Assembly: GCA_014728295.1 (NCBI GenBank)
Contig: WJLW01000012.1
Span: forward strand, 1 to 49,424
Direction: 5' to 3'
DNA length: 49,424 bases
Source of the DNA: Chitinivibrionales bacterium
GTDB taxonomy: Bacteria; Fibrobacterota; Chitinivibrionia; Chitinivibrionales; WJKA01
Below the pieces are notes generated by a model. That model was given only the letters and a program-made list of their open reading frames with translations, did not search any database and had not been told where the DNA came from. A program made the position numbers and the translations under genes. Positions 1 through 9,604 of this stretch are shown here, in pieces. Every line of letters starts with the position of its first letter. The stretch's first letter is position 1.

Positions 1-393
1 ACGCTTGACAACTTCAATGCGGCACTTGAACTGAAGAAGAAAGCTCTCATTAAGGCCGGTACCGCCTATGTTCCCGTACGGATTCCGGCACAAAATATGG
101 CGAAGCGGTTGCGAGAAAATGGCAAAGCGTATTTCACCTTTATTACCTCCCCCAATATTGAACCAACTAATAATAGTGCAGAGCAGGCGATTGGATTTGT
201 TGTAATCTATTGCAGAGTGACTCAGGGAACTCGCAGTGAAAAAGGCCGAATTGCATGTGAATGCTTTTTTACGGTGGTGGCGACATGCGCGCTGCAAGGA
301 AGATCGACATTCGATTTTATCAAGGAAGCATGCATAAGATATTTCGAAGGGCTACCTGCTCCTTCGCTGATTCCAGCTAGCAATTCTTCCTGA
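1..393 (+). CDS. IS66-family transposase, C-terminal part (5' end outside window)
   Basis: The frame is open from the first base of the window to a TGA at 391-393, giving about 130 residues of the C-terminal end of a DDE transposase. The segment EPTNNSAEQAI followed by TQGTRSEKGR and a cluster of small hydrophobic residues ending in QGRSTFDFIKEA is the conserved C-terminal block of IS66 (TnpC) transposases, where the Glu of NNxxE is the last catalytic acid. Only the tail is visible, so it is unknown whether the element is complete. No clear terminal inverted repeat was recognised; a palindromic stretch GAACGGGTACCCGG near 456 could lie close to the element end. Its base use is similar to the neighbours. 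It marks a probable mobile-element boundary at the left edge. Confidence 0.85.
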   Translation, partial: TLDNFNAALELKKKALIKAGTAYVPVRIPAQNMAKRLRENGKAYFTFITSPNIEPTNNSAEQAIGFVVIYCRVTQGTRSEKGRIACECFFTVVATCALQGRSTFDFIKEACIRYFEGLPAPSLIPASNSS

Positions 394-524
394 ATGTATC
401 AGATACTAATCCTATTTAATGGAACCACCATCCCATATTTTATTTATAGGGTGTGAACGGGTACCCGGAGCTAATTATCCAGCACTTCGGAATCGGTACC
501 GTCCGGGGCTTCTTGAGAATAATG

Positions 525-1295
525 CTATTGATTGACAATTGAAAGCTCTTCAAACGTTACCACCTCAAAGCCAAACTCATCCTCCTCGGTCACCACGAGC
601 TGGTCGAGGTCGGTTTCGCTGAATCCCCAAGCTGCATTCTCCGTCGAGGACAGCCGTCCACCGCCGGTATTGCCCTGCTCCCTCATATCATTTGCAGCCC
701 ATTGCAGATTACTGGTGAGCCACTCGTTATCATTTACTGCGAATTTCCGATCGGAATTGTTTGTCAAGGATGAATCACCCCCAATTACGTTTGGTTCGGT
801 CTTCCGCGGAAGAATTCTCAACACCAACTCCGTTCCCAAATCGAGCCGCTGCAGTCCTGCACCATATTCTACCCGCTCAAAAGCAACATTTACCCTTCTG
901 GTCATGGGAAGCAATAATCCGTCATCATGCCGGAAATAAGAGGTGATTTTTATCGCCAATTTAGCGGATTTTTGTTCGTCAAGCAACCTTGCTTTCTGGG
1001 ATTGAAGCAGAATAGTTGCTTGACAATCAGTTGTAGCGGAAGTGAACGGTACACAAATTTTGTAATTCGGCAGGCGATTAATTTGCGGGTCGGGAAGAAA
1101 AATAAAGCACGTATCGCGATGAATTATGGCAGATCCCGTGGTTTCGATGCTTGCTTTTAATTCGTCTGAAAAAATGCGCAAGGCTCCCAGAAAATCGTAC
1201 GCATTCAATGCTTCACTACGTGAGGCCGGCAAGGAAAGGAGCAGGAGCAACACGTATGTCCGCGCTGCTTCAAATAATCGGTGTGGTACTGACAT
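525..1295 (-). CDS. hypothetical exported protein
   Basis: I do not recognise a family. The open frame extends to a GTG at 1328, but the ATG at 1293-1295 gives a better N-terminus: MSVPHRLFEA followed by a run of leucines and an Ala-Ser-Arg-Ser-Glu-Ala cleavage region, a typical Sec signal peptide. The mature protein of about 225 residues is acidic at its C-terminus and contains two Cys in the first half, with no transmembrane segment and no T9SS-like tail. It is divergently arranged with the surface protein gene starting at 1712, and the intergenic region holds 11-bp-periodic boxes for each direction. The antisense 532-939 frame on the other strand is its shadow. Being secreted is reasonably supported; its function is unknown. 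Confidence 0.6.
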   Translation of the reverse strand: MSVPHRLFEAARTYVLLLLLSLPASRSEALNAYDFLGALRIFSDELKASIETTGSAIIHRDTCFIFLPDPQINRLPNYKICVPFTSATTDCQATILLQSQKARLLDEQKSAKLAIKITSYFRHDDGLLLPMTRRVNVAFERVEYGAGLQRLDLGTELVLRILPRKTEPNVIGGDSSLTNNSDRKFAVNDNEWLTSNLQWAANDMREQGNTGGGRLSSTENAAWGFSETDLDQLVVTEEDEFGFEVVTFEELSIVNQ

Positions 1296-1371
1296 TTTGC
1301 ACGTCCCAAGAATGCATAAGTGCGCCACGTTGCACGCAACTATTAGAATTTGATTAAAAATGCATCAGAGA

Positions 1372-1410
1372 TGTTGGCGAAATGTTGGGATTAAGTTAAA
1401 AACATGTTAC
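1372..1410 (-). promoter_or_regulatory. 11-bp-phased CTAACA-type array upstream of the 525-1295 gene
   Basis: On the plus strand the hexamers TGTTGG (1372), TGTTGG (1383), AGTTAA (1394) and TGTTAC (1405) start exactly 11 bases apart. Read on the minus strand toward the gene they are GTAACA, TTAACT, CCAACA, CCAACA. Four phased copies are visible, the same element as at twelve other unit heads here. A weak AT-rich -10 candidate follows near 1360. Confidence 0.6.
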
Positions 1411-1569
1411 TCTCTAATACGCACAAGCAGAATCACTTAGGTTCGAATACCCACTCCAGCAGCGTTGAAATCCATCTATCGGCAGGACTATTTCAATGAA
1501 CCCTGCAGACTCAATTTTAACTCGGGTACATTGAAAATGAAAAGCCGGTGGCCCAGATCCCGCGCTATG

Positions 1570-1610
1570 CTCACCTTTTACTAACAAGATTCTAACGCAA
1601 TTTTTATAGA
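1570..1610 (+). promoter_or_regulatory. 11-bp-phased CTAACA array and -10 upstream of the 1712 gene
   Basis: CTCACC (1570), CTAACA (1581) and CTAACG (1592) are spaced by exactly 11 bases and point toward the gene at 1712. TATAGA at 1605-1610, seven bases after the last box, is a plausible -10. A second TAGAAT near 1651 is an alternative. The leader would be about 100 bases. Confidence 0.65.
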
Positions 1611-1711
1611 ATACTCAATGTTTTCATTTTATTTTAATGAATGATTTGTGTAGAATAGTTACCCGAAAACGAAAATGACTCAACCAACCAAGCTAAGGCA
1701 AAGGATGCGAC

Positions 1712-3235
1712 ATGAAAAAAAACCGGGGAAAAAATCTGGGATGGGGATTAGTGGTGGCGCTGGTAATTGCTTCAAAATCATTTGGACAAGGTACTATTAC
1801 GCTGGATTATCCGGTAGGTGGTGAGTTCTGGATGGTTGATTCGACGTATACCATTCAATGGACTTCGACGCCGACAGCAGCGTCAGGTATCAACATAGAC
1901 TATTCCCTTGATATCATTAACTGGAATCCGCTTGCTGCAAATGTTCCTGATACAGGCGAATATGAACTTAAAATACCCCAGCTTTCGGAATTGCCTTATA
2001 AAAGTGTACTCATCAGAGTATCCGATGCGGCAGATCCATCGATAAATGCCAATAGCAAAGCTTTTAGCATTGTCGACACTTTGCCTGTTTTGAGCCTGAC
2101 AAGCCCTAAAGCTGATACCGTCATGCACATGGGAGACTTAGCTATCGTGCGATGGGACCAGGTAAAATCTGGCGATTGGGTTAAAATACAGTATACTATT
2201 GACGCTGGAAACAACTGGGAAGAGCTGGTTTTTAACACCGAAAACGACGGAGCTTACAACTGGCCGGTTCCATCCCAAAAGGCTGATTCATGCAAAATTG
2301 CGATAATCGAGACAGATGGCTGGGTAACTGATACATCCGGATGGTTTAAAATAGTGCAGCCAGAGATCCAGTTTACCTTTCCAACAAGTGCAGATACGCT
2401 ATGCATAGATTCCACTTACGATATTCAATGGGCATCATTTGGAAATGCGGGCCTGATATACATGGAAGTAACAAAGGATAATGCAACCTGGGACACCTTA
2501 TTTTCTGATCTTGATGATGATGGTTCTGAAAGTTTTGTTGTGCCTGATACTTTGGAATGCGATTCTTGCAGATTGCGAGCATGGGGAACACAAAATGACG
2601 GCTTTGGGATTTCAGAATATTTTGCTATTCAACCTAATCAATCCCCACAGGAGAAAACGATCACTGTCACTTCTCCAAATAATGGTGAAACTATTAGCAG
2701 TGGCAATTCCTATACAATCACATGGTCAAACACTGGTTCGATTGACTCAATAAGCATCTACTATAAAAATGCAGGTGCTGATTGGACCCCAATAGTCGCT
2801 AAGACTGCCAATAAGAATTCATACCAATGGACAGTGCCTGATATCGTATGTTCATCCTGCTTTATTGGAGTTCAAGATGCAAATAATGCGACAACTATAG
2901 ACTCAAGTGACGTACCATTTGCTATCGATCTAGGGACAAAGGCTACTGCAAAAAGCAAAAAGCCCGAATCATTTTCTGCAAATGTTCTTCAGACGAGAGG
3001 AAATAATACCATGAAGGCGATGATTGGATTGCCACACAAATCTGATGTCACGCTTTCCTTAATATCGCTTCACGGCAGAACACGGGCGCACACAACTTAC
3101 GAAAATGTGAATTCAGGGTACCATTTGCTCGACATTATCAACAACAGGCAAAAAGTAATTACCCCGGGAATGTATATAGCAAATATTGAAGCCGGAAAAT
3201 ATGTCACTACTCGAGTGATTACTTTATTTGATTGA
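1712..3235 (+). CDS. secreted surface protein with four Kre9/Knh1-like repeats and T9SS-like C-terminal domain
   Basis: The 507-residue product has a signal peptide (residues 1-25, ending SFGQG) and four beta-sandwich repeats at about 24-120, 121-215, 216-308 and 315-405. Each begins with a tSPxxGE- or PVGGE-like strand, then YTIQW or YTITW, and ends with a YxWxVP-like strand. This is the pattern of the Ser-Thr-rich Kre9/Knh1-like extracellular module (PF10342-like). The last 65 residues resemble a type A T9SS sorting domain, with a GRTRAHTTY segment and PGMYIANIE before a final hydrophobic strand. It probably sits on the outer surface as an adhesin-like or carbohydrate-binding protein. The ATG lies after AAGGCAAAGGATGCGAC, a weak ribosome site. 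It is the first of three closely packed genes. Confidence 0.75.
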   Translation: MKKNRGKNLGWGLVVALVIASKSFGQGTITLDYPVGGEFWMVDSTYTIQWTSTPTAASGINIDYSLDIINWNPLAANVPDTGEYELKIPQLSELPYKSVLIRVSDAADPSINANSKAFSIVDTLPVLSLTSPKADTVMHMGDLAIVRWDQVKSGDWVKIQYTIDAGNNWEELVFNTENDGAYNWPVPSQKADSCKIAIIETDGWVTDTSGWFKIVQPEIQFTFPTSADTLCIDSTYDIQWASFGNAGLIYMEVTKDNATWDTLFSDLDDDGSESFVVPDTLECDSCRLRAWGTQNDGFGISEYFAIQPNQSPQEKTITVTSPNNGETISSGNSYTITWSNTGSIDSISIYYKNAGADWTPIVAKTANKNSYQWTVPDIVCSSCFIGVQDANNATTIDSSDVPFAIDLGTKATAKSKKPESFSANVLQTRGNNTMKAMIGLPHKSDVTLSLISLHGRTRAHTTYENVNSGYHLLDIINNRQKVITPGMYIANIEAGKYVTTRVITLFD

Positions 3236-3243
3236 AGCTAACT

Positions 3244-4365
3244 ATGAAATCTAACGGCATTCCCTCAAAAACTCAATTTGAAATAACACTTCGTCTTTCA
3301 ACCCTCACTGCTATGGCATACATGTGCATATGTGGAGTGTCTTTGTGTTATTCAAAGGGAAGTGCTTCACACTTTGCAAATAAAATTCGCAAAGTTTCGG
3401 CATGCTTTGAGCTAAATATGCAGGATATCCACCATGTTTCTTTCGAACATGATACGTGCAATGTTCGCCTCTATAAAAACAACTATCTGGAGTTAAAGCA
3501 ATGTGTAGAAAAGTATTTTGATCATTCATTCGCTGAGATTAACGATTCTGCTATTGATGGATTGCAGCAGATTTTTTTTAAGCCTGAACGCACGGACAAT
3601 AACTCCTCAAAGATCCAGTGTGGAAGATTGGTATTAACCTATCGAAAAGACAATTTGATCCAAATTCCTAATGAACTACAAATCTGTGCCAAAACAAAAA
3701 GCACTCCAGTTCAACGGGATAAGCCTGGACAACTTGGACAATATGCTGTTAAGCTTATTTGCGACTCTTCTGTTCAAATTGCACAAAATTCAAGCAACAA
3801 GCAAAGAGAAAGCATCGAAGAGTTTCGCGAAATAGAAATGGTTGACGGCGAGAAAGAATACGCAGTTACTAATTATGGTGAATACATGCCTCCCGAGCAT
3901 GAGCATTCGGAATTTTCTGCACAAAATCTAGAAACCCCCTCTTCTTCGTTTGCCTCTGCAGATGAATCCAATGAATCTGCCGATTATCGGCAAGTCAAAG
4001 TGAATCCGTTCGCACAAAGAAGGAATCAACTACAAGATTCTCAAGAAGACGAGGATCATGTTGATCAAAGCCAAAGTATGCATAGTCCCTTCACAAACAC
4101 TACAGGTGGGGCAGACCAAATGAATAATCCTTTTGGTTCCCCGCCGATTAATACTGATAATTCTGCTTATCCTGCACATAGCAATAACCCATTTGCTAAT
4201 TTTGATCCACCTGATAACAGTTGGCAACGCGAAGAAGCTGAAGCCAACTCCCGAACACTCAGCGAAGCATTAAAGGAACACAATAATCTTACTAATGAGA
4301 ATGGGTTCACAAATGATAGTACAAACAGTGAAAAAACTCTTATTCCCTGGCCTACGCACTATTGA
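3244..4365 (+). CDS. hypothetical exported protein, Asn-Pro-Phe-rich C-terminal half
   Basis: No family recognised. A TTG at 3232 overlaps the previous stop, but the ATG at 3244 gives a normal N-terminus with a hydrophobic stretch around AMAYMCICGVSLCYS, likely a signal or anchor. The first half has several Cys residues and may be folded. The second half (from about residue 190) is low complexity, rich in Asn, Ser, Glu, Gln and Pro, with repeated NPF motifs (VNPFAQ, NNPFGS, NNPFAN) and a related SPFTN. No T9SS-like tail is present. The gene follows the Kre9-repeat gene by eight bases and its end overlaps the next gene by about 50 bases, so the three are probably translated from one message. 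Its role is unknown; surface display is an inference from the signal and neighbours. Confidence 0.6.
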   Translation: MKSNGIPSKTQFEITLRLSTLTAMAYMCICGVSLCYSKGSASHFANKIRKVSACFELNMQDIHHVSFEHDTCNVRLYKNNYLELKQCVEKYFDHSFAEINDSAIDGLQQIFFKPERTDNNSSKIQCGRLVLTYRKDNLIQIPNELQICAKTKSTPVQRDKPGQLGQYAVKLICDSSVQIAQNSSNKQRESIEEFREIEMVDGEKEYAVTNYGEYMPPEHEHSEFSAQNLETPSSSFASADESNESADYRQVKVNPFAQRRNQLQDSQEDEDHVDQSQSMHSPFTNTTGGADQMNNPFGSPPINTDNSAYPAHSNNPFANFDPPDNSWQREEAEANSRTLSEALKEHNNLTNENGFTNDSTNSEKTLIPWPTHY

Positions 4366-6031
4366 AAGATACAAATCTCATTTCTTTCCGGTTTTTTTTA
4401 TATTTCTCACTCTGAATACAAATACAACCGCATACGTAGATAACACATTTATCCTGGAAGCCAAGGTCTTCAACTGCTATAATAAAAGTATCGAAGACGT
4501 GGAAGTAAATGTGTTGAACACTTCTTACTCAGCAGCTACAAACGCAGACGGGTTGTTCAGAATAAAATTTGATTTTGCGTCTGGAGCAGCCAAAAGAATG
4601 TTGCCAGGCCTCGACATAAAAAACGCAAAGAAAATTGGGATTTATAATTTGCAAGGAAGACTACTCCATGAAATGGATGCATACCATGTATCTAATGCTT
4701 CTCTTCAAAAGATTGGGTATATTCTTCCTTATCAGAATAATTCAACATCAGTTTGTGAGATTGAGACAATCAGCGGAAAGCAAACACGCTTTTTAATTAC
4801 CGGTATGTATCCTTGCTTAGCATCAACTGCACCGGAATTCACACAAGCAGCAACAGCCACTATTGGATTAGCCAAAACTCAAGCCGATTATGCAATCCAG
4901 CTTAAGCTTGAAAAAGCGAACTACATCTCAAAGAACGTTTCGGTCGAGCTTATTTCTGATAGCGTGCATATTGAAATTATGATGAAGCAGCCTGCGCACG
5001 CCGTCTCGTCGGAGTTCCTAGACTCTCTATTCTGCAGTCGAAATGAATCAGAGCTTGAATATATAAACAATCCAGATAGCGTTCGAGTTTGGTACGTGAC
5101 AGATGATGAGTATATCCAGGATGTAATTGAACAAGCGAATAATTACGATATAATTCAGGTTGCACAAGGAACGTATGTACTCGACAGTTCACTGGTAATT
5201 GATAAAAAAATAGCGGTGAGAAGCATTTTCGGTCCGGATGCTACTATAGTTGACGGCAATAAAAAAGCTCGTTGCGTGCTCATGACGCGGCGCAGCACCG
5301 GGTGCATTTTAGAAGGCTTTACCCTGCAGAATGGTGATGCCGACGGCCCATACAACTGGTCTTCCGATTCGCACGAAAATGAAAAGGAATGCGATGACGG
5401 CGGTGGAATCTTTACGTGCGGATGTTCGTGCAATATAGGCTATCATGATGCTGGGCCGCTACCGTATATACGAAGCTGCAAAATCATTAACAATCATTGC
5501 GGAAGTATGGGTGGCGCAGGAGTCCACCTCAAAGGCGGCACTTTGGAAAATTGCCTTATCGCAAATAATGTAGTCACCGGCGGAGGAAAAGGCGGGGCTG
5601 TAGCCTGCAAAGACAAAACTGTCAAGCTTATTAATTGTACTATAACTCATAACAGAACCGGAATCTGGATTCGACAGCAAAGCACGCGTTTCGACACAAT
5701 GTTTTTTGTTAATTCTATAATTGCACAAAATGAATATACTGATTGGGATATCGACGACGTTGTGCACTTTGTTATGCGGAATTGCATCACGACCAAATTT
5801 ACGGCAATTGGAAGCACGGTTGACACTGCAAATGTGCAGTATCAGAATCCTCAATTTTCGTCTTCTGCAACAAATGATTTCACCGTTTTGCCCAATTCAC
5901 CCGGCAAAGATAATGGTTTCACTAATCATCCTTTTTTTTCCAAAAACTATTGTAATGATTTAGCAGGCAATAGCCGCAAACAGGGCGTACAGATTGATAT
6001 AGGAGCTTATGAAATCGGCGATACGCCATGA
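4313..6031 (+). CDS. secreted right-handed beta-helix protein with N-terminal regulatory-like domain
   Basis: Candidate ATGs lie at 4295, 4301 and 4313; the last gives a compact signal peptide (basic stretch, then FFPVFFIFLTLN). All overlap the end of the preceding gene. After the signal comes a carboxypeptidase-regulatory-like segment (about residues 45-80, VFNCYNKSIEDVEVNVLN) containing YNLQGRLLHEM, which looks like a displaced T9SS-type motif. Residues from about 265 form a pectate-lyase-like beta-helix: a TYVLDSSLVIDKKI strand, FTLQNGDADG, several NN and GG turns and a Cys-rich patch. The C-terminus, with SPGKDNG, NDLAGNSR and VQIDIGAYE, matches the choice-of-anchor Q type tail seen in polymorphic outer-membrane-like proteins. 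It is likely a surface polysaccharide-binding or -cleaving protein; catalytic residues cannot be assigned. Confidence 0.75.
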   Translation: MIVQTVKKLLFPGLRTIERYKSHFFPVFFIFLTLNTNTTAYVDNTFILEAKVFNCYNKSIEDVEVNVLNTSYSAATNADGLFRIKFDFASGAAKRMLPGLDIKNAKKIGIYNLQGRLLHEMDAYHVSNASLQKIGYILPYQNNSTSVCEIETISGKQTRFLITGMYPCLASTAPEFTQAATATIGLAKTQADYAIQLKLEKANYISKNVSVELISDSVHIEIMMKQPAHAVSSEFLDSLFCSRNESELEYINNPDSVRVWYVTDDEYIQDVIEQANNYDIIQVAQGTYVLDSSLVIDKKIAVRSIFGPDATIVDGNKKARCVLMTRRSTGCILEGFTLQNGDADGPYNWSSDSHENEKECDDGGGIFTCGCSCNIGYHDAGPLPYIRSCKIINNHCGSMGGAGVHLKGGTLENCLIANNVVTGGGKGGAVACKDKTVKLINCTITHNRTGIWIRQQSTRFDTMFFVNSIIAQNEYTDWDIDDVVHFVMRNCITTKFTAIGSTVDTANVQYQNPQFSSSATNDFTVLPNSPGKDNGFTNHPFFSKNYCNDLAGNSRKQGVQIDIGAYEIGDTP

Positions 6032-6160
6032 AAACTAGTGCCAATTCAGTTAGAAAACAAACCAGAATTCTTATCCTTTCGAAGCAACAATAACAATGAA
6101 ATAAGTTTGGCCTTTTAATCTAAGACCAAACTCGACTTTCAAATCATCACCCTTGTATTC

Positions 6161-7822
6161 TTATTTTACTATTGGTATGGCGATTGTGGCGATTCTGGTA
6201 TCGTCGCCTTTTATTTCAAATATATACGTTCCACTTTGCAATGCGCTAATTGGAATACTTGCAGTGCCTTTCAATTCAGCATTTTCTTGATAGCTACCGG
6301 CAAGTTTTCCGTTGCTGCTATAGATGCTGACGGAGTAGGTGCCAAGAAATTGGCTTAGCTGAAGCTGTATAAAGCTCCGATTGCGCGAAATATCGAATCC
6401 AATTTGTCTATCGCCATTCACGAAACGATTGACAATAGGCAAATGCGGTTGACAAATATCGCTCAGGCACTCGGGAATAGAGTCTAAGGGGGGAGTATCG
6501 TCCACGGTTAACAACCCATAGAATTCCGCTGCTGTCCAACCTTTTATCCAGAGCGGTTTAGTTGGATCAAATGCGCCTTTAAAGCAGGCTTGTTCTAAAA
6601 AGCCGGTGTTATCCATTTGATATACGCATTTTGTATTGGCCATGCTATTATAATCCTTGGGGCGAGGATCAACTTTCTTTTCACCATAATAACGGATGTT
6701 TGAATGAATTCCCGTTGACAATTTTGGGTTCATTATAACATTGTTGCTATTCTCTAAATGAGCTGCAAAGTTTGGCCCCCCCTGGTTCCAATGATTCCAA
6801 TTGGTCGTTCCACTCGGATGCCAAAATAGATTATTGTTAAAACTGAGGTCTCCATCATTAAAACGAGTGTTTTCCAAAGCAATTACATCAGTGGCGTAAA
6901 AAATGCTATTCATATAATGACCACCGGCGCCATCTCGCATCTCTAACGCAGGAATCGACCCATTTGCAATGTAAGACGCATTTGCAATCATTGGAATAGC
7001 AAAGGGTTGTGCAGAACTGGGATCACCGCCGTCGTGTTCTCCGCAGCGAGACGAGCCGGCTTCCCCTGTTCCCCAGAGTGCACACCAGTATTGTCCGCGT
7101 CCATTAAATCCGCGATCGTAGTCAAATGCATCATCTTTGCAGTTAACGGCAAGCAAATACTTCGAATTTACCGTTCCTCCAAAGAATTCGAAAGCATCAT
7201 CGATATTTTGAAATACCTCAACATATTCTAACACTGTTCCACTACCTACTCCGCCGAGAGATAGGCCATTGATCTCATTGTCGATGCTTAATTCAACACC
7301 TGCAAATCGGATTGAGACATATTTGAAAACGCCTGACGAATCATCTGCTTTGTTGCCACCATACTTCGCACGCGGGTCATTAAGATCAATACCTTCAATC
7401 CGTCCAAAACCATCGGTCCAGTTCGTCGGGGCATTACCAAGAATAATAACACCTCCCCACAATCCGTAAGCCTCAGACAATGACAATCCGGTTTCGCCGA
7501 GGGGTTTTAAATCATCTACAAAAGAGGTAAAAATTATAGGGTCATCAGCAGTTCCTTCTGCATAAATTTTGCCGCCGCGGGCAATTACAAGTGCAACAGC
7601 AGACAGCCCGGCAAACGGTTTCGCCTTTACAATAACTCCTGGTTCAATATTTAGTACGGCAGTACTTTCGACAAATATTTTTTCTTCCATGATATAGGTA
7701 TTACCTGTTTGCATGGTCACCGTATCGCCAGGCCCCACCATATTATCATACACTGAAATTACAGCAGCATACATAGTGCATGCTGCTGCAAGTGCTATAA
7801 GTAGTATCAATTTAAAATTCAT
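6161..7822 (-). CDS. secreted beta-helix surface protein with T9SS-like C-terminal domain (paralogue 1)
   Basis: A 553-residue protein with a clear signal peptide (MNFKLILLIALAAACTMYAA). It shares a long conserved core with the products at 7850-9604 and 21479-23137: GLWGGVIILGNAPTN, DPRAKYGG, a VSIRFAGVEL-like strand, GGVGSGT, VFQNIDDAFEFFGGTVN and DAFDYDRGFNGRGQYW. This core is common among FCB-group secreted proteins often mislabelled as transporters, and is predicted to be a parallel beta-helix with acidic, possibly metal-binding turns. The last 80 residues form a type A sorting domain (SVSIYSSNGKLAG, then SGTYIFEIKG). It is the third gene of the unit beginning with the TonB receptor at 13885, 27 bases after the second. 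Surface attachment is likely; no enzymatic activity can be assigned. Confidence 0.8.
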   Translation of the reverse strand: MNFKLILLIALAAACTMYAAVISVYDNMVGPGDTVTMQTGNTYIMEEKIFVESTAVLNIEPGVIVKAKPFAGLSAVALVIARGGKIYAEGTADDPIIFTSFVDDLKPLGETGLSLSEAYGLWGGVIILGNAPTNWTDGFGRIEGIDLNDPRAKYGGNKADDSSGVFKYVSIRFAGVELSIDNEINGLSLGGVGSGTVLEYVEVFQNIDDAFEFFGGTVNSKYLLAVNCKDDAFDYDRGFNGRGQYWCALWGTGEAGSSRCGEHDGGDPSSAQPFAIPMIANASYIANGSIPALEMRDGAGGHYMNSIFYATDVIALENTRFNDGDLSFNNNLFWHPSGTTNWNHWNQGGPNFAAHLENSNNVIMNPKLSTGIHSNIRYYGEKKVDPRPKDYNSMANTKCVYQMDNTGFLEQACFKGAFDPTKPLWIKGWTAAEFYGLLTVDDTPPLDSIPECLSDICQPHLPIVNRFVNGDRQIGFDISRNRSFIQLQLSQFLGTYSVSIYSSNGKLAGSYQENAELKGTASIPISALQSGTYIFEIKGDDTRIATIAIPIVK

Positions 7823-7849
7823 TATTAGTTTTCCTTTTCTGATGAATAA

Positions 7850-9604
7850 TTAGCGCATAAAGGGTACTGTTTTTACAATGGTATGAGCATCTGCCTGGAT
7901 CTTCACGATATAGAATCCCTTTGCTACTCCTTGCAATGGGAGGTGCAAATTTTGGCTGCCCGTGCTTAAGCTTTTGTGATAAAGCTTTTTGGCAAATCGG
8001 CCGTTCACTGAATAAAGATTAACAGAAACGATCTGTTCGCTTGGCAAGGCAAAGCTCAGATTCAGTGTGCTATGAGATACACGCAAGTTCAACCCGGAAA
8101 ACAGAGAATTGCTTACGTATCGCATTCGAATAGGAAGTTTACCAGTATAACAACTGTCAATTAGCTTAACATTGTGTTCACTGAGAAATCCATAGCCATC
8201 CAATGCGCTCCAGCCAACAAGCCATATAGAATCAATCCGGGGATCGAAAGCACCTTTCCAGCAGGCTGCATCAAAAAATTCTGCATCGCCCATTGAATCC
8301 GGAGGGAAAATATTCACCCAAGTCAGTGAGTCAATTGAGCGAAAGGCAAGCTCGTAGGGAGGTTGGTCCAGCGGTGTAGAATTTTTTGGTTTGAGTACTA
8401 TGTTCGTCATTTTTGCTGAAAGATCATTCTCTGGCGGCTTCAGCACAGAGTCCAGAGTTCCGCTGCCAGCGGTAAATAAACTCCAATCAGGATCTGCCTG
8501 ACCAACGTTTTCTGCAAATAGATTGTATGCAATCCGCAGTTCATTATTGCGCCACCGGGTCGCAGAGCTTGGTACAATCTCAACGTTCCCGCTCTGGTAT
8601 ATTAGACTGTTGAAAAGAAATCCGCCGGCGCTTTCAGCGAAGGATATGGTTTGACCGGATGCATCGTTAAAAAAGGATAGATGTGATAAGGTCGGCTGAG
8701 TAAATGCAGCAGGCGTGCCTACACCGCCTAAGTTTCTTACCATATAGCTGTGGGCGCCCTCGTTCAAGAGTTCATTTATCCCTTCCTTTTTCATGAGCCT
8801 TCGGTAAGAAAACCAAAATTGCCCCTTGCCGCGATATCCCTGATCTAAATTGAACTGGTTATCCAAACTAAAAATAGAAGCGAGATATTTTGCATTTACT
8901 GTTCCGCCAAATATTTTGACTCCGTCATCAGCAGATTGAAATACTTCAATGTGATGAATATTCGTTTTCGATCCGACACCGGCCAGTGTTAATCCTGCAA
9001 GCTCCAGCAAATCGTCATCAATCTGATCCTCATAGCCTTCCGGCTCATTTATGTCTGTTCCGGCAAACCTGATCGAAATATAGCTCAGCTCACCCGAGCT
9101 GTCCTCACTTGCAGTACCGCCATATTTAGCGCGAGGATCCGATTGCCCTTTATCAGCGGCGCGATAATGCTCCATAGCGCCGGAATTTGTGGGTGCATTT
9201 CCAAGAATGGTAATTCCGCCCCACACGCCGTGGGCCCGGTAAACAAGTTGACTATAAGCATAGTTAAGTGGATCCAGTTCAGAAGTAAAAATGATGGGAC
9301 TCGCTTTTGTTCCGTTGGCAATTATCTTCGCATTCCGGGCGACGATTAATTGTGCAGGATCCTCTGTCGGTGTGGCAGCAGCATCAAAGTATTTTGCCAT
9401 GACAACAGCCCCCTCACCAATGGTTAAAACCGCACCGGAATCTACAAATACTCTTTCCATAAGAACGAAAGTATCATTTGCGGCCCAGGTAACAGATTCT
9501 CCTGCGCTAATACTATCGTCATGAACGGAGACCCTTTCAGCACTGAGATTGACAAGGCAAATCGTTACCACCAAGAGCAAACTAAACCTGACTGATGGTT
9601 TCAT
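7850..9604 (-). CDS. secreted beta-helix surface protein with T9SS-like C-terminal domain (paralogue 2)
   Basis: The open frame reaches a start at 9688, but the ATG at 9602-9604 follows AAAGGAACT at good spacing and begins a signal peptide (MKPSVRFSLLLVVTICLVNLSA), so I use it. The 584-residue protein is a divergent paralogue of the next gene: HGVWGGITILGNAPTN, DPRAKYGG, GGTVNAKYLASIFSLDNQF and GYRGKGQFW align with its core, but the acidic DDAFEFF segment has become DDGVKIF. The C-terminus (VNLYSVNGRFAKK, GFYIVKIQADAH) is a T9SS-like sorting domain. It lies about 160 bases downstream of the receptor gene; that gap has no clear terminator. It is probably exported with its neighbour and may act with the receptor as a surface binding pair. 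Confidence 0.8.
   Translation of the reverse strand: MKPSVRFSLLLVVTICLVNLSAERVSVHDDSISAGESVTWAANDTFVLMERVFVDSGAVLTIGEGAVVMAKYFDAAATPTEDPAQLIVARNAKIIANGTKASPIIFTSELDPLNYAYSQLVYRAHGVWGGITILGNAPTNSGAMEHYRAADKGQSDPRAKYGGTASEDSSGELSYISIRFAGTDINEPEGYEDQIDDDLLELAGLTLAGVGSKTNIHHIEVFQSADDGVKIFGGTVNAKYLASIFSLDNQFNLDQGYRGKGQFWFSYRRLMKKEGINELLNEGAHSYMVRNLGGVGTPAAFTQPTLSHLSFFNDASGQTISFAESAGGFLFNSLIYQSGNVEIVPSSATRWRNNELRIAYNLFAENVGQADPDWSLFTAGSGTLDSVLKPPENDLSAKMTNIVLKPKNSTPLDQPPYELAFRSIDSLTWVNIFPPDSMGDAEFFDAACWKGAFDPRIDSIWLVGWSALDGYGFLSEHNVKLIDSCYTGKLPIRMRYVSNSLFSGLNLRVSHSTLNLSFALPSEQIVSVNLYSVNGRFAKKLYHKSLSTGSQNLHLPLQGVAKGFYIVKIQADAHTIVKTVPFMR

Noticed and set aside
456..470. Palindrome around GGGTACCC after the transposase as a possible IS66 end
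   Set aside because: IS66 ends are imperfect inverted repeats and the other end is outside the window; no target duplication can be seen.
6104..6132. Inverted repeat AGTTTGG/CCAAACT between convergent genes
   Set aside because: A 7-bp stem with a 15-base loop and no T-tract on either strand; not a convincing terminator.
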